A program made the position numbers and the translations under genes. Shown here piece after piece: positions 44,929 through 52,480 of a stretch of DNA of 64,000 nt. The stretch is from Paenibacillus sp. DCT19 (GTDB taxonomy: Bacteria > Bacillota > Bacilli > Paenibacillales > Paenibacillaceae). The notes under the pieces were generated by a model. That model worked only from the letters and a program-made list of their open reading frames with translations, was not told the DNA's origin and made no database searches. Numbering within the stretch: position 1 is the stretch's first letter; each line of letters opens with the position of its first letter. The DNA lies in contig NZ_CP029639.1 in NCBI RefSeq assembly GCF_003268635.1, forward strand, positions 5,540,001 through 5,604,000, given 5' to 3'.

Positions 44929-44980
44929 TTTTGGAAACTGAAATATCATGATCGTTAATCCTTAGCTTACTGTATCGTTT

Positions 44981-45871
44981 TCACTCATTCTTTGGAGTAG
45001 CGTTTTCTATTCTGGGTTCGACATGTACATGTACATGCATAATGTTGTGCGATCGTTTCAATCCTTCCTCCACCCTGTCACAGATCTGATGACCTTCAAT
45101 CAGACTAAGTTTCCCGTCTACCTCAATGACGATATCCACTAACACATGACTCCCATGAACACGTGCCTTGACATCCTTAATTGTCTCTACGCCAGGAACA
45201 CGGGCAACAGAAGAGCGAAGATCGGTTAATTCCTTCTGATCAAAACCATCGGTCAATCGGTGTGTGCAGTCTCTGAAAATCTCCCAAGCTGTCTTGCAGA
45301 TCAGCAATCCTACAGCGATAGCTGCGACTTTATCAAGCCATGGTAGACCGAATTGTGCACCGATGATTCCAACTGCTGCTCCAATACTGACCCACGCATC
45401 CGAACGATTGTCCTTGGCTGCTGCCATAAGCGCCTGACTGTTAATTTGCTTGGCTAGACGAGAGTTATAGCGATACACACCTAACATTGAAATCGCGCTT
45501 ATAATCGCAACTCCGGCTGCCAAGAGATTAGGGGCAACAAAGCTGCCAACATACCAGGATCTTACGGCTTCAACTAGCACTTGAAGTCCCACCACAGCCA
45601 TAATAAATGAAGCAATCAGTGCCGCTATCGTCTCTGCCCGAAAATGACCATATGTATGATCTGAATCCGGAGGCTTTTGTGAAATCCGGAGGCCGATCAG
45701 CACTGCGACAGAGGCTACAATGTCGGTAACATTATTATATCCATCGGCTACCAACGCACTAGAATCAAAAATATAACCACTGATTAATTTAAAAGCAGAC
45801 AAGACGAGATAAGCTGCTATGCTAATCCAGGCTCCCCGCTCTCCCTTACGGATTTCTTCATAAGCATTCAA
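44981..45871 (-). CDS. Cation diffusion facilitator family transporter
   Basis: 296 residues: six membrane segments in the first 200 residues with the metal site pattern DGYNNVTD and HTYGHFRAE, a second DxxxD-like site at DNRSDAWVS, and a cytoplasmic C-terminal domain (about 205-290) ending in HVHVHVEPR. CDF proteins export Zn2+, Mn2+ or Fe2+ by proton antiport. The residues are consistent with the Zn/Mn branches; the metal is not decided. GGGGGAG precedes the ATG. Confidence 0.92.
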   Translation of the reverse strand: MNAYEEIRKGERGAWISIAAYLVLSAFKLISGYIFDSSALVADGYNNVTDIVASVAVLIGLRISQKPPDSDHTYGHFRAETIAALIASFIMAVVGLQVLVEAVRSWYVGSFVAPNLLAAGVAIISAISMLGVYRYNSRLAKQINSQALMAAAKDNRSDAWVSIGAAVGIIGAQFGLPWLDKVAAIAVGLLICKTAWEIFRDCTHRLTDGFDQKELTDLRSSVARVPGVETIKDVKARVHGSHVLVDIVIEVDGKLSLIEGHQICDRVEEGLKRSHNIMHVHVHVEPRIENATPKNE

Positions 45872-46046
45872 ACCAGTGCTCCCCCTTTACGATCTCTCAT
45901 ATTGAAGTCCGTGCTCAAACAACATCTTCAAGCTCATTCATCGCATTTTATCAGGTTGCCCTTGTAGGGCTTTTGTAAAACGTATAAAATAAGGACATCC
46001 CGTCCAAATCGGACGGCTTAACTGTAAGACCGGGAGGGAAATAACG

Positions 46047-46234
46047 ATGAGCGATAATACTGAACAGAAAAAATCAGTTTGCAGGATGCGATACGTCAAA
46101 AATTGGCGCAAAAGAAGGAACAATCAAAATCCGGTAACCAATCCAGCGCCTATTTTGAAGGCGGTCCAAAAGCAATGAAGAGCCAAAACAACAAAAAGCC
46201 TAACAATCAGCGCCGCCGTACTGGCGGATCCTAG
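46047..46234 (+). pseudogene. Small basic protein gene with apparent frameshift
   Basis: GGGAGG precedes ATG. The first frame reads MSDNTEQKKS and then degenerates. The frame one base away continues LQDAIRQKLAQKKEQSKSGN and on to SSAYFEGGPKAMKSQNNKK...RRRTGGS with a TAG at 46232-46234. One extra A in the A6 tract (46068-46073) would give a single 62-residue product reading KKISLQDAIRQ. It is hydrophilic, basic and probably disordered; I do not know its function. Broken or mis-sequenced. Confidence 0.65.
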
Positions 46235-46314
46235 GCCCTTTGGGTATTTCCCAAGGCACGCTGTAGGGTGACCTCTAACGGCCTCTATGCTAGGTAGTTA
46301 TGTATGTATGATGC

Positions 46315-46366
46315 AAACAAAAAAGAACCGCGACTTCCTCTAAGGAAGCTTCGCGGTTCTTTTTAT
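46315..46366. terminator. Terminator behind ykpA
   Basis: AAGAACCGCG pairs with CGCGGTTCTT, with an inner CTTCC/GGAAG. A/T runs at both ends let it work on either strand. Confidence 0.88.
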
Positions 46367-46381
46367 ATATCTATCTTTTAT

Positions 46382-46666
46382 TTACGCTTCAACCGGGTAC
46401 ATCTTATTCCGTAATTCCTTAATCTCGTCGCTCTCCAGGTATTCATCATAGCTCATTTGACGATCAATGATGCCTGTTGGCGTGATTTCAATAATACGGT
46501 TGGCAATCGTTTGAATGAACTGATGGTCATGAGATGTAAACAGCATTGTGCCGTCAAAATCAATCATACCATTGTTCAGCGCTGTAATGGATTCGAGATC
46601 CAAGTGATTCGTTGGCTCATCCAGAATCAATGCGTTAGCACCGGTTTGCATCATTTTCGCCAACAT
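46382..46666 (-). CDS. ykpA: ABC-F protein YkpA, 3' part of a frameshifted gene
   Basis: 94 residues: the end of the second ABC domain with Walker B LILDEPTNHLDLESITALNNG, the switch histidine in LFTSHDHQF and the C-terminus. In intact YkpA this follows LSGGEKVRCMLAK. Here the preceding frame loses register at the signature motif, so this piece has no start of its own (an internal ATG in MLAK is used by the open frame). Confidence 0.85.
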   Translation of the reverse strand: MLAKMMQTGANALILDEPTNHLDLESITALNNGMIDFDGTMLFTSHDHQFIQTIANRIIEITPTGIIDRQMSYDEYLESDEIKELRNKMYPVEA

Positions 46667-48006
46667 ACAGCGAACTTTCTCTCCCCGGAAAGCACGCTTG
46701 CTTTCTTCAAGGATTCCTCACCCGAGAACAGCATCCGTCCCAGGAATCCACGCAAGTAGGTTTCATCCTGATCTTTGGAGTACTGGCGCAACCAGTCAAC
46801 CAAAGTCATCTCGACACCGTCAAAGTATTTGGAGTTGTCTTTCGGGAAATAAGCTTGTGATGTCGTTACACCCCAAGTATATTCACCACTATCAGCTTCA
46901 ACTTCACCCATCAGGATATCAAACAACAGGGATTTGGCATTACCGTTCGGACCCACAAATGCGATTTTGTCGCCTTTGTTCACGACAAAGCTAAGTTCAT
47001 TCAGCATGTTTACACCATCAATCGATTTGCTTACACGATCAACAGTCAACAGCTGTTTACCCGCTTCACGCTCAGGCTTGAAGTTGATGAACGGATATTT
47101 ACGGTTCGATGGACGAAGATCGTCCAATGTAATTTTGTCGAGTTGTTTCTTACGAGAAGTCGCTTGCTTGGACTTCGACGCATTTGCTGAGAAACGTTGA
47201 ATAAAGGCTTGTAGCTCTTTAATCTTCTCTTCTTTTTTCTTGTTCGCATCACGTTGCAATGCAAGTGCCAACTGGCTGGACTCGTACCAGAAGTCATAGT
47301 TACCTACATACAACTGGATTTTACCAAAGTCGATATCGGCAATGTGTGTACATACTTTGTTCAGGAAGTGACGGTCATGGGATACGACAATAACAGTACC
47401 TTCATAATCCATCAAGAAGTTCTCCAGCCATTGAATGGATTCGAGATCCAAGTGGTTGGTAGGCTCATCGAGAAGCAGGTTGTTTGGGCGACCAAACAAT
47501 GCCTGTGCCAAGAGTACACGTACTTTTTCGTTACCACTTAGTTCAACCATTTTCTTCTCGTGCATATCACGGTCGATACCGAGACCAATCAAGAGTGCAG
47601 CAGCATCTGGCTCAGCATCCCAGCCGTTCAACTCTGCGAACTCACCTTCAAGTTCACCTGCACGCAAACCATCTTCTTCCGTAAAGTCAGCTTTGGCATA
47701 CAAAGCATCCTTCTCCTTCATGATGGAATAGAGACGGCTATGACCCATAATTACAGTTTCGAGAACTGCATACTCATCATATTCAAAATGGTTTTGCTTC
47801 AAAACGGCCATACGTTCGCCCGGGGTGATGTGCACCTCGCCCGAGTTTGCTTCAATTTCACCTGACAAAATTTTCAAGAACGTTGATTTACCAGCACCAT
47901 TGGCACCGATCAAGCCGTAACAGTTACCTGGTGTGAACTTGATATTCACATCTTCAAAAAGTGCACGTTTTCCGTAGCGGAGCGTTATGCCGCTTGTACT
48001 AATCAT
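46651..48006 (-). CDS. ykpA: ABC-F ATPase YkpA, 5' part (frameshifted at second signature motif)
   Basis: ABC-F proteins bind the ribosome E site and relieve stalled translation. ABC domain 1 is intact: Walker A GANGAGKST, signature ELSGNEKVRV, Walker B LLLDEPTNHLD. The P-site-tRNA-interaction linker is about residues 235-320. In ABC domain 2 the Walker A reads GPNGNAKSLL, which is degenerate. Degeneration there is also a feature of B. subtilis YkpA as I know it. The frame ends LSGERKFAVCWRK; adding one G to the GGGG tract (46683-46686 on the plus strand) restores LSGGEKVRCMLAK and joins the downstream part, giving about 541 residues. Alone, it would be inactive. Confidence 0.92.
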   Translation of the reverse strand: MISTSGITLRYGKRALFEDVNIKFTPGNCYGLIGANGAGKSTFLKILSGEIEANSGEVHITPGERMAVLKQNHFEYDEYAVLETVIMGHSRLYSIMKEKDALYAKADFTEEDGLRAGELEGEFAELNGWDAEPDAAALLIGLGIDRDMHEKKMVELSGNEKVRVLLAQALFGRPNNLLLDEPTNHLDLESIQWLENFLMDYEGTVIVVSHDRHFLNKVCTHIADIDFGKIQLYVGNYDFWYESSQLALALQRDANKKKEEKIKELQAFIQRFSANASKSKQATSRKKQLDKITLDDLRPSNRKYPFINFKPEREAGKQLLTVDRVSKSIDGVNMLNELSFVVNKGDKIAFVGPNGNAKSLLFDILMGEVEADSGEYTWGVTTSQAYFPKDNSKYFDGVEMTLVDWLRQYSKDQDETYLRGFLGRMLFSGEESLKKASVLSGERKFAVCWRK

Positions 48007-48113
48007 TAAGCATTACCATCCTTTATTTATTAATCTGCATTCTGCATGAATAGCAACTTGCATTAATCTTGGATTCAATATCCCGTAGCCTATTCTGGCA
48101 CCATATTATAACA

Positions 48114-48150
48114 CAAAAAAGCGGCAAATTCGAAAATTGGCCGCTTTTTA
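48114..48150 (-). terminator. Terminator of the NAPE-PLD-like gene
   Basis: AAAAAGCGGC/GCCGCTTTTT, a 10-bp stem with a T run on the minus strand. Repeat copy B lies between it and the gene's stop. Confidence 0.75.
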
Positions 48151-48162
48151 CATTAAGATACA

Positions 48163-48338
48163 TGTTCAAAAAGGACGGTTTTCAGTACCGAGAAGATGGG
48201 ATGAAGATAGAAATGGAGTAGCAGAGCGTAGGGAAACCTACGTGAGCATCGGACATTTCGGCTGAATCCCATCTTTGACGCAGAGATGCCACCCGGGCAT
48301 CCTGCGTAATCAAAAGCAGACTTTTTGAACAACCTCTT
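48163..48338 (-). repeat. TGTTCAAAAAG repeat, full copy B (about 176 bp)
   Basis: It runs from CATGTTCAAAAAGGACGG to GACTTTTTGAACAACCTCT and is the reverse complement of copy A with scattered differences. The hairpins are AAGATGGGAT/ATCCCATCTT (10 bp), CGTAGG-GAAA-CCTACG and ACGCA/GATGCC with GGCATC/TGCGT. The loop of the CGTAGG hairpin is GAAA here and CAAA in copy A on the same strand. Confidence 0.85.
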
Positions 48339-48403
48339 AAAGATTTGGTAATAAATTATTCATGCGGATATAACCTTACATTAGCATATTTGGCTTGCTA
48401 TTG

Positions 48404-49492
48404 TTAGTCCTGTTTATGTGTTTCATGCTTGATACGTAATGTCTCTCCGTGACCCAGCACACGAATTCGCTCCGCGCTTATCCCTAATTTCTCACGTTCC
48501 GCTTCCAGACGGTCAAGCGCCTCCTTAGGCGTATCATCGGCCAGTCTGAATGTTCCGTAGTGCATAGGCACCATAAGCTGGGAGCCACACTCCACGAATC
48601 CCTGCAATGCTTCTTCTGGTGTCACATGTTGAGAGGTCATAAACCATTCTGGATCATATGCACCAATCGGCATCAGCGTAACGCCTATATCGAAACGTTC
48701 ACCGATCGTTTTGAACCCTGGAAAATACCCCGTATCCCCGACAAAATAAACAACGGGTGGCTTCTCTACGCTTTCCTGCGCCGCTAAGTGCTGCGATGCA
48801 GAAGCTTCGGATTGTTGTATATGAGACGTGTTGCCTGTTGTATCTGCTGAATTGTTTCGCGTGTTCGTAACAGCCATTTCCTCAGCGTCTTCAGAAGATG
48901 TGGGATGAACCACCTCCAAGACATAACCGCCCCAGTGAGAGCTGTTAGTGTCAAACAAAGTACGACGAGTCCAGTGTTGAGCAGGTACAAAGCTTATTTT
49001 GACACCACCCAATGTAATATGTTCCCACCATTTCATCTCATGACACCGGTGAAAGCCTTTACGGATCATCTTCCGCTTGAGTCCATCTGGAACGATTAAC
49101 AGCGTTTTGGCTGTAATCAGCTTCCGTAAGGAAGCCAGATGCAGATGATCATAATGGGAATGGGAGATCAAAATAATATCGAGCGGTGGAATATCCTGAA
49201 TCGGAATACCAGGGGCACCCAGTCTACGCTGAAATCCCATTTTCTCTGCCCATACCGGATCCGTTACGATATTTAAACCGTAGTATTGAATAAAAAAAGT
49301 GGAGTGACCAATCCAGGTAAGGGTCGTCTCCTCCCGATTGGCATGCAAGTAGTCTAACTCCGGTGGGTGCTTAGGTACAGTGTACGAATAATCCTTTACC
49401 TTTTTGCGCCGCTCTTCCCTCCACTGCTTGAATTCCTTCAACGTCTTATCCGTGCTTACATTATCAATATTGTTATAACGAATTTTCGGCAT
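48404..49492 (-). CDS. MBL-fold hydrolase, NAPE-PLD-like
   Basis: 362 residues. The metallo-beta-lactamase core has HSTFFIQYYGLNIVTDPVW, SHSHYDHLHLASL (metal-binding HxHxDH), and PAQHWTRR. GDTGYFPGF and PMHYGTFRLADDTP supply the remaining ligands. It resembles the N-acyl-phosphatidylethanolamine phospholipase D/UlaG group. A hydrophilic insert (about residues 198-250, Ser/Thr/Asn/Gln/Glu-rich) splits the core between the two halves. Substrate unknown. GGAGGAGGACCC lies ahead of the ATG. Confidence 0.9.
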   Translation of the reverse strand: MPKIRYNNIDNVSTDKTLKEFKQWREERRKKVKDYSYTVPKHPPELDYLHANREETTLTWIGHSTFFIQYYGLNIVTDPVWAEKMGFQRRLGAPGIPIQDIPPLDIILISHSHYDHLHLASLRKLITAKTLLIVPDGLKRKMIRKGFHRCHEMKWWEHITLGGVKISFVPAQHWTRRTLFDTNSSHWGGYVLEVVHPTSSEDAEEMAVTNTRNNSADTTGNTSHIQQSEASASQHLAAQESVEKPPVVYFVGDTGYFPGFKTIGERFDIGVTLMPIGAYDPEWFMTSQHVTPEEALQGFVECGSQLMVPMHYGTFRLADDTPKEALDRLEAEREKLGISAERIRVLGHGETLRIKHETHKQD

Positions 49493-49557
49493 GAAAGGGT
49501 CCTCCTCCCTTCCTACTATTTTAACCCAGGATCAGCCCATTTGAAAAAAAAAGCCTG

Positions 49558-49719
49558 TTAGTCCTTTGGGTTTTTGCACATCGCCAAGTACACAAATAAA
49601 AAGGCAATTGCCGCTACGATAATCAGTGGTGGAGCATACATGATCGTGAATGTCTCAAAAAAACTCAAACCTGTAATCCCGGGAATGCCGGAAACACCCT
49701 CCAGATACATGAAGTTCAT
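49558..49719 (-). CDS. cydS: Cytochrome bd small subunit CydS-like
   Basis: A 53-residue frame not otherwise annotated, starting at an ATG that overlaps the cydB stop (ATGA). Its C-terminal 34 residues, FETFTIMYAPPLIIVAAIAF then LFVYLAMCKNPKD, form one membrane segment. They match the pattern I know from the small subunit CydS of Geobacillus bd oxidase (TFLIMYAP). In that structure CydS packs against CydA. A start at the ATG at 49710 (AAGGG nine bases ahead) or at an internal TTG is also possible. Gene order cydA-cydB-cydS supports the call. Confidence 0.75.
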   Translation of the reverse strand: MNFMYLEGVSGIPGITGLSFFETFTIMYAPPLIIVAAIAFLFVYLAMCKNPKD

Positions 49720-50750
49720 CCCTTCTTCTTGCCCGAATATCCACGGACGTAATTCGCATCAAATAGAAACAATTTCATAATCAAAACCAGTGATGGAATG
49801 AGCACCAGTAGTCCCAAACTGAACGCTGTAATCAGCGCAATGCCCATCGTTCGATTCGTAAAGCTATCATATATATTAATGTACGGATACAGGATGTACG
49901 GCAAATGGGAACGTCCATATCCATACCATGCGAAGGCAAATTGCAGCATCACGGCGATAAAACACCAGCCCAAATATTTTCGCTTCCACACAAGTGTCAG
50001 GGCGATGACAAAACAAATAAACGAGGCAATAAACATCCACGAAATATCGAGCATCCGTTCAAAGTGAAGCGGATTTTGTTTGTTAATTTGCAAAAACGCA
50101 AGAAAACTCGCAAAAATCGTGGGTAGGCTCCATAACAGCGCATACTCTCTCAACACCTCAAAAGCAATTTCATCCCCTGCCCGCTTGGCATAATAGGACA
50201 AAAACATCGCCGAAATGTATAGCACACTCACAAGTGCCAGCAATACAACAGACCAAGTGTAGGGGTTCGTCAGAAACTCTCTCCAGCGAAAAAATACCTG
50301 CTCACCAACCTGCTCAATAATGCCTCCTTCGGATATAGCCAAAATGGTGGAAAATACCGCCGGAATCAATAGCCCTGTCGCTCCGTATAAGGCCATATAA
50401 ATCCGACTGTTCTTACCATGGTTACCATAGGTATTATAGGCGTAATACACACCTCGGATCGCCAGCAATACAATCGCAAGTGAGCCGGGCACTAGGAGTG
50501 CCGTGCCGTAATAGAAGGCACTGTCGGGGTAAAACCCCACCAGACCCACAACAAAAAAAATAAGAAATACGTTCGTAACTTCCCACACTGGAGATAGATA
50601 TCGCTGGATAATGTTGTGAATCTTATTCTCGTGACCAGTTAGCAGACTATAGAAGCTGAAAAAGCCTGCTCCAAAATCAATGGAGGCTACGATTAGATAT
50701 CCAAATAGAAACGTCCATAAGATCGCAATGCCTGCAATTTCAAAGCTCAA
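49716..50750 (-). CDS. cydB: Cytochrome bd oxidase subunit II
   Basis: 344 residues, about nine membrane segments, matching CydB/AppB: GYLIVASIDFGAGFFSF at the N-terminus and WEVTNVFLIFFVVGLVGFYP. CydB supports CydA in quinol oxidation and oxygen reduction. The start is a TTG overlapping the cydA stop; GGAGGG lies eight bases ahead. Confidence 0.92.
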   Translation of the reverse strand: MSFEIAGIAILWTFLFGYLIVASIDFGAGFFSFYSLLTGHENKIHNIIQRYLSPVWEVTNVFLIFFVVGLVGFYPDSAFYYGTALLVPGSLAIVLLAIRGVYYAYNTYGNHGKNSRIYMALYGATGLLIPAVFSTILAISEGGIIEQVGEQVFFRWREFLTNPYTWSVVLLALVSVLYISAMFLSYYAKRAGDEIAFEVLREYALLWSLPTIFASFLAFLQINKQNPLHFERMLDISWMFIASFICFVIALTLVWKRKYLGWCFIAVMLQFAFAWYGYGRSHLPYILYPYINIYDSFTNRTMGIALITAFSLGLLVLIPSLVLIMKLFLFDANYVRGYSGKKKG

Positions 50751-52093
50751 TGCACGATCCCTCCTTCAAGCCCCAGTGAATCCAGCTCTTTCTCTGCTTC
50801 CTTGTTACGAAATAGCTTGCTAAGCACCCGAATACAAGAGAAGCAGAGTATCAGGTACAGCACAATGAACAGCACCAGCATCCAACCTACAGATGAAGAT
50901 GTCGTTGCCGCCTCGGATACTTTCATATATCCCCGTAATATCCATGGCTGCCTTCCCACCTCTGCAAACATCCAACCGAGCTCTATCGCAATCATTGCGA
51001 GTGGTCCGAGTAGAACAATGCCTAATAAGAGCCACTTCGGATACGGCTTGCGCCCTGGTAACCAACGACGAAACACATAGAGCACCGGAATCAATAAGAT
51101 GATCACTCCTGTGGTTACTTTAAGATCGAACATATAGTGAATGGATAATGGGGGTCTAAGGTCTGCTGGATACTCTTCAAGCCCTTTCACTTCCGTATCA
51201 GGACGGTTCCCTGCCAAAATACTAAGTGCATATGGGATTTCCAATGCATACTTTACCTCGTTGTTCTCATCCAAAATTCCCCCATAGACTAACGGTGCAT
51301 TTTTCATCGTCTTAAAATGCCATTCAGCCGCCGCCAGCTTCTCAGGCTGGTACTTGGCTAAGAATTTACCAGAAGAGTCTCCAATCATGACGGTACTTAC
51401 CGCAAAGACAAGCGCGCTCACTGTCGTAAGTTTCAGCGCCTTTTTGTAATACACATGATCCCTTCCCCGAAGCAAACTGAATGCTGCAATTCCAGCAAGC
51501 ACGCCTGCACTCAGCGTGTAAGAAGAAGCCAGTACATGAGATACTTTGGTTGGCGTAGCTGGATTCAGCATCGCGGCAATCGGATGGATATCCTTCATAA
51601 TGCCGTTCACAAGCGTGAATCCCTGAGGCTGATTCATAAATGAATTAACGGTTGTGATAAATATGGCCGATGCCGATGATCCTAACGCAACCGGAATCAG
51701 CAGCAGCATATGTGTGTATTTCTTTTTGAACCGATCCCACGTATACAAATAGATACCCAGAAAGATCGCCTCGATGAAGAACGCAAATGTCTCCATGAAG
51801 AGTGGCAGCGCAATCGCTTGACCTGCAACACGCATGAACATCGGCCAGAGCAAACTGAGCTGCAACCCGATGGATGTACCGGTTACTACACCAACGGCTA
51901 CGGTAATGACGAATCCACGCGCCCATCTCCGTGCTAGCAATGTGTAATGAATATCATTGGTACGCAATCCGCGCCATTCTGCCAGAGCAATCATTAGCGG
52001 AACGCCAACACCGATTGATGCAAAAATGATGTGAACAAACAGAGTAAGACCAGTCAAAATACGACTTAGTAGAACTGGATCCAGCGATGACAT
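50747..52093 (-). CDS. cydA: Cytochrome bd oxidase subunit I
   Basis: About 448 residues, nine membrane segments. The heme ligands are in LTLFVHIIFASIG (near the N-terminus), the histidine of KVSHVLASSYTLSAG and a methionine further on. The Q-loop lies near residues 240-310 (KYQPEKLAAAEWHFKT, GNRPDTEVKG) and is the short Bacillales type. The enzyme reduces O2 with menaquinol at high affinity without pumping protons. GAGGAG eight bases before the ATG at 52093 favours this start over a GTG at 52102. Confidence 0.95.
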   Translation of the reverse strand: MSSLDPVLLSRILTGLTLFVHIIFASIGVGVPLMIALAEWRGLRTNDIHYTLLARRWARGFVITVAVGVVTGTSIGLQLSLLWPMFMRVAGQAIALPLFMETFAFFIEAIFLGIYLYTWDRFKKKYTHMLLLIPVALGSSASAIFITTVNSFMNQPQGFTLVNGIMKDIHPIAAMLNPATPTKVSHVLASSYTLSAGVLAGIAAFSLLRGRDHVYYKKALKLTTVSALVFAVSTVMIGDSSGKFLAKYQPEKLAAAEWHFKTMKNAPLVYGGILDENNEVKYALEIPYALSILAGNRPDTEVKGLEEYPADLRPPLSIHYMFDLKVTTGVIILLIPVLYVFRRWLPGRKPYPKWLLLGIVLLGPLAMIAIELGWMFAEVGRQPWILRGYMKVSEAATTSSSVGWMLVLFIVLYLILCFSCIRVLSKLFRNKEAEKELDSLGLEGGIVH

Positions 52094-52166
52094 GGGTGAC
52101 ACTCCTCTTCAGCATAGTCAGTATGTATTGCTAAGCTTCGGTTATTAGGCATGAGAGAAGCCTTTC

Positions 52167-52271
52167 TCAATAACTCATGATCCGAATGATACTTTTCACA
52201 ACGGCATATAACACCACAACGGCAGCTACCAGACAGACGATGATGAGCGTTTTCTCCTGTTTACGAAACAT
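52167..52271 (-). CDS. 34-residue single-pass membrane protein upstream of cydA
   Basis: Read directly: MFRKQEKTLIIVCLVAAVVV, then LYAVVKSIIRIMSY. One membrane segment is flanked by basic residues. GGAGG stands ahead of the ATG at about 11 bases. It precedes cydA by 73 bases on the same strand, so it may be part of the operon. I know no family for it. It could be a second small bd-oxidase subunit, a regulator peptide or a chance frame. Confidence 0.45.
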   Translation of the reverse strand: MFRKQEKTLIIVCLVAAVVVLYAVVKSIIRIMSY

Positions 52272-52366
52272 ATCCCAGCCATCCTCCTTATTCACGAATT
52301 GCAAAAATTGGCTCTATAGACAGTTTGCAAAAGTTCATCTTTTTTTATCCCGAAAAATGTAAAATA

Positions 52367-52416
52367 CCAAAAAAGCCTTTACCTTCGCAGTACGCCTCGC
52401 GCACCGAAAGGTAAAG
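52367..52416 (-). terminator. Terminator of the large sensor kinase gene
   Basis: CTTTACCTTCG pairs with CGAAAGGTAAAG (one bulge); a T run follows on the minus strand. It separates the kinase from the cyd operon. Confidence 0.85.
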
Positions 52417-52480
52417 ACTTCATTGAACAAACCTTAAATTATAGCTTTTATGATGGGCAATGAATTCCTAATGTCAATTA

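Noticed and set aside
49574..49780. Plus-strand frame of 68 codons behind cydB
   Set aside because: It is the opposite strand of the CydS-like gene and cydB end, without a ribosome site.
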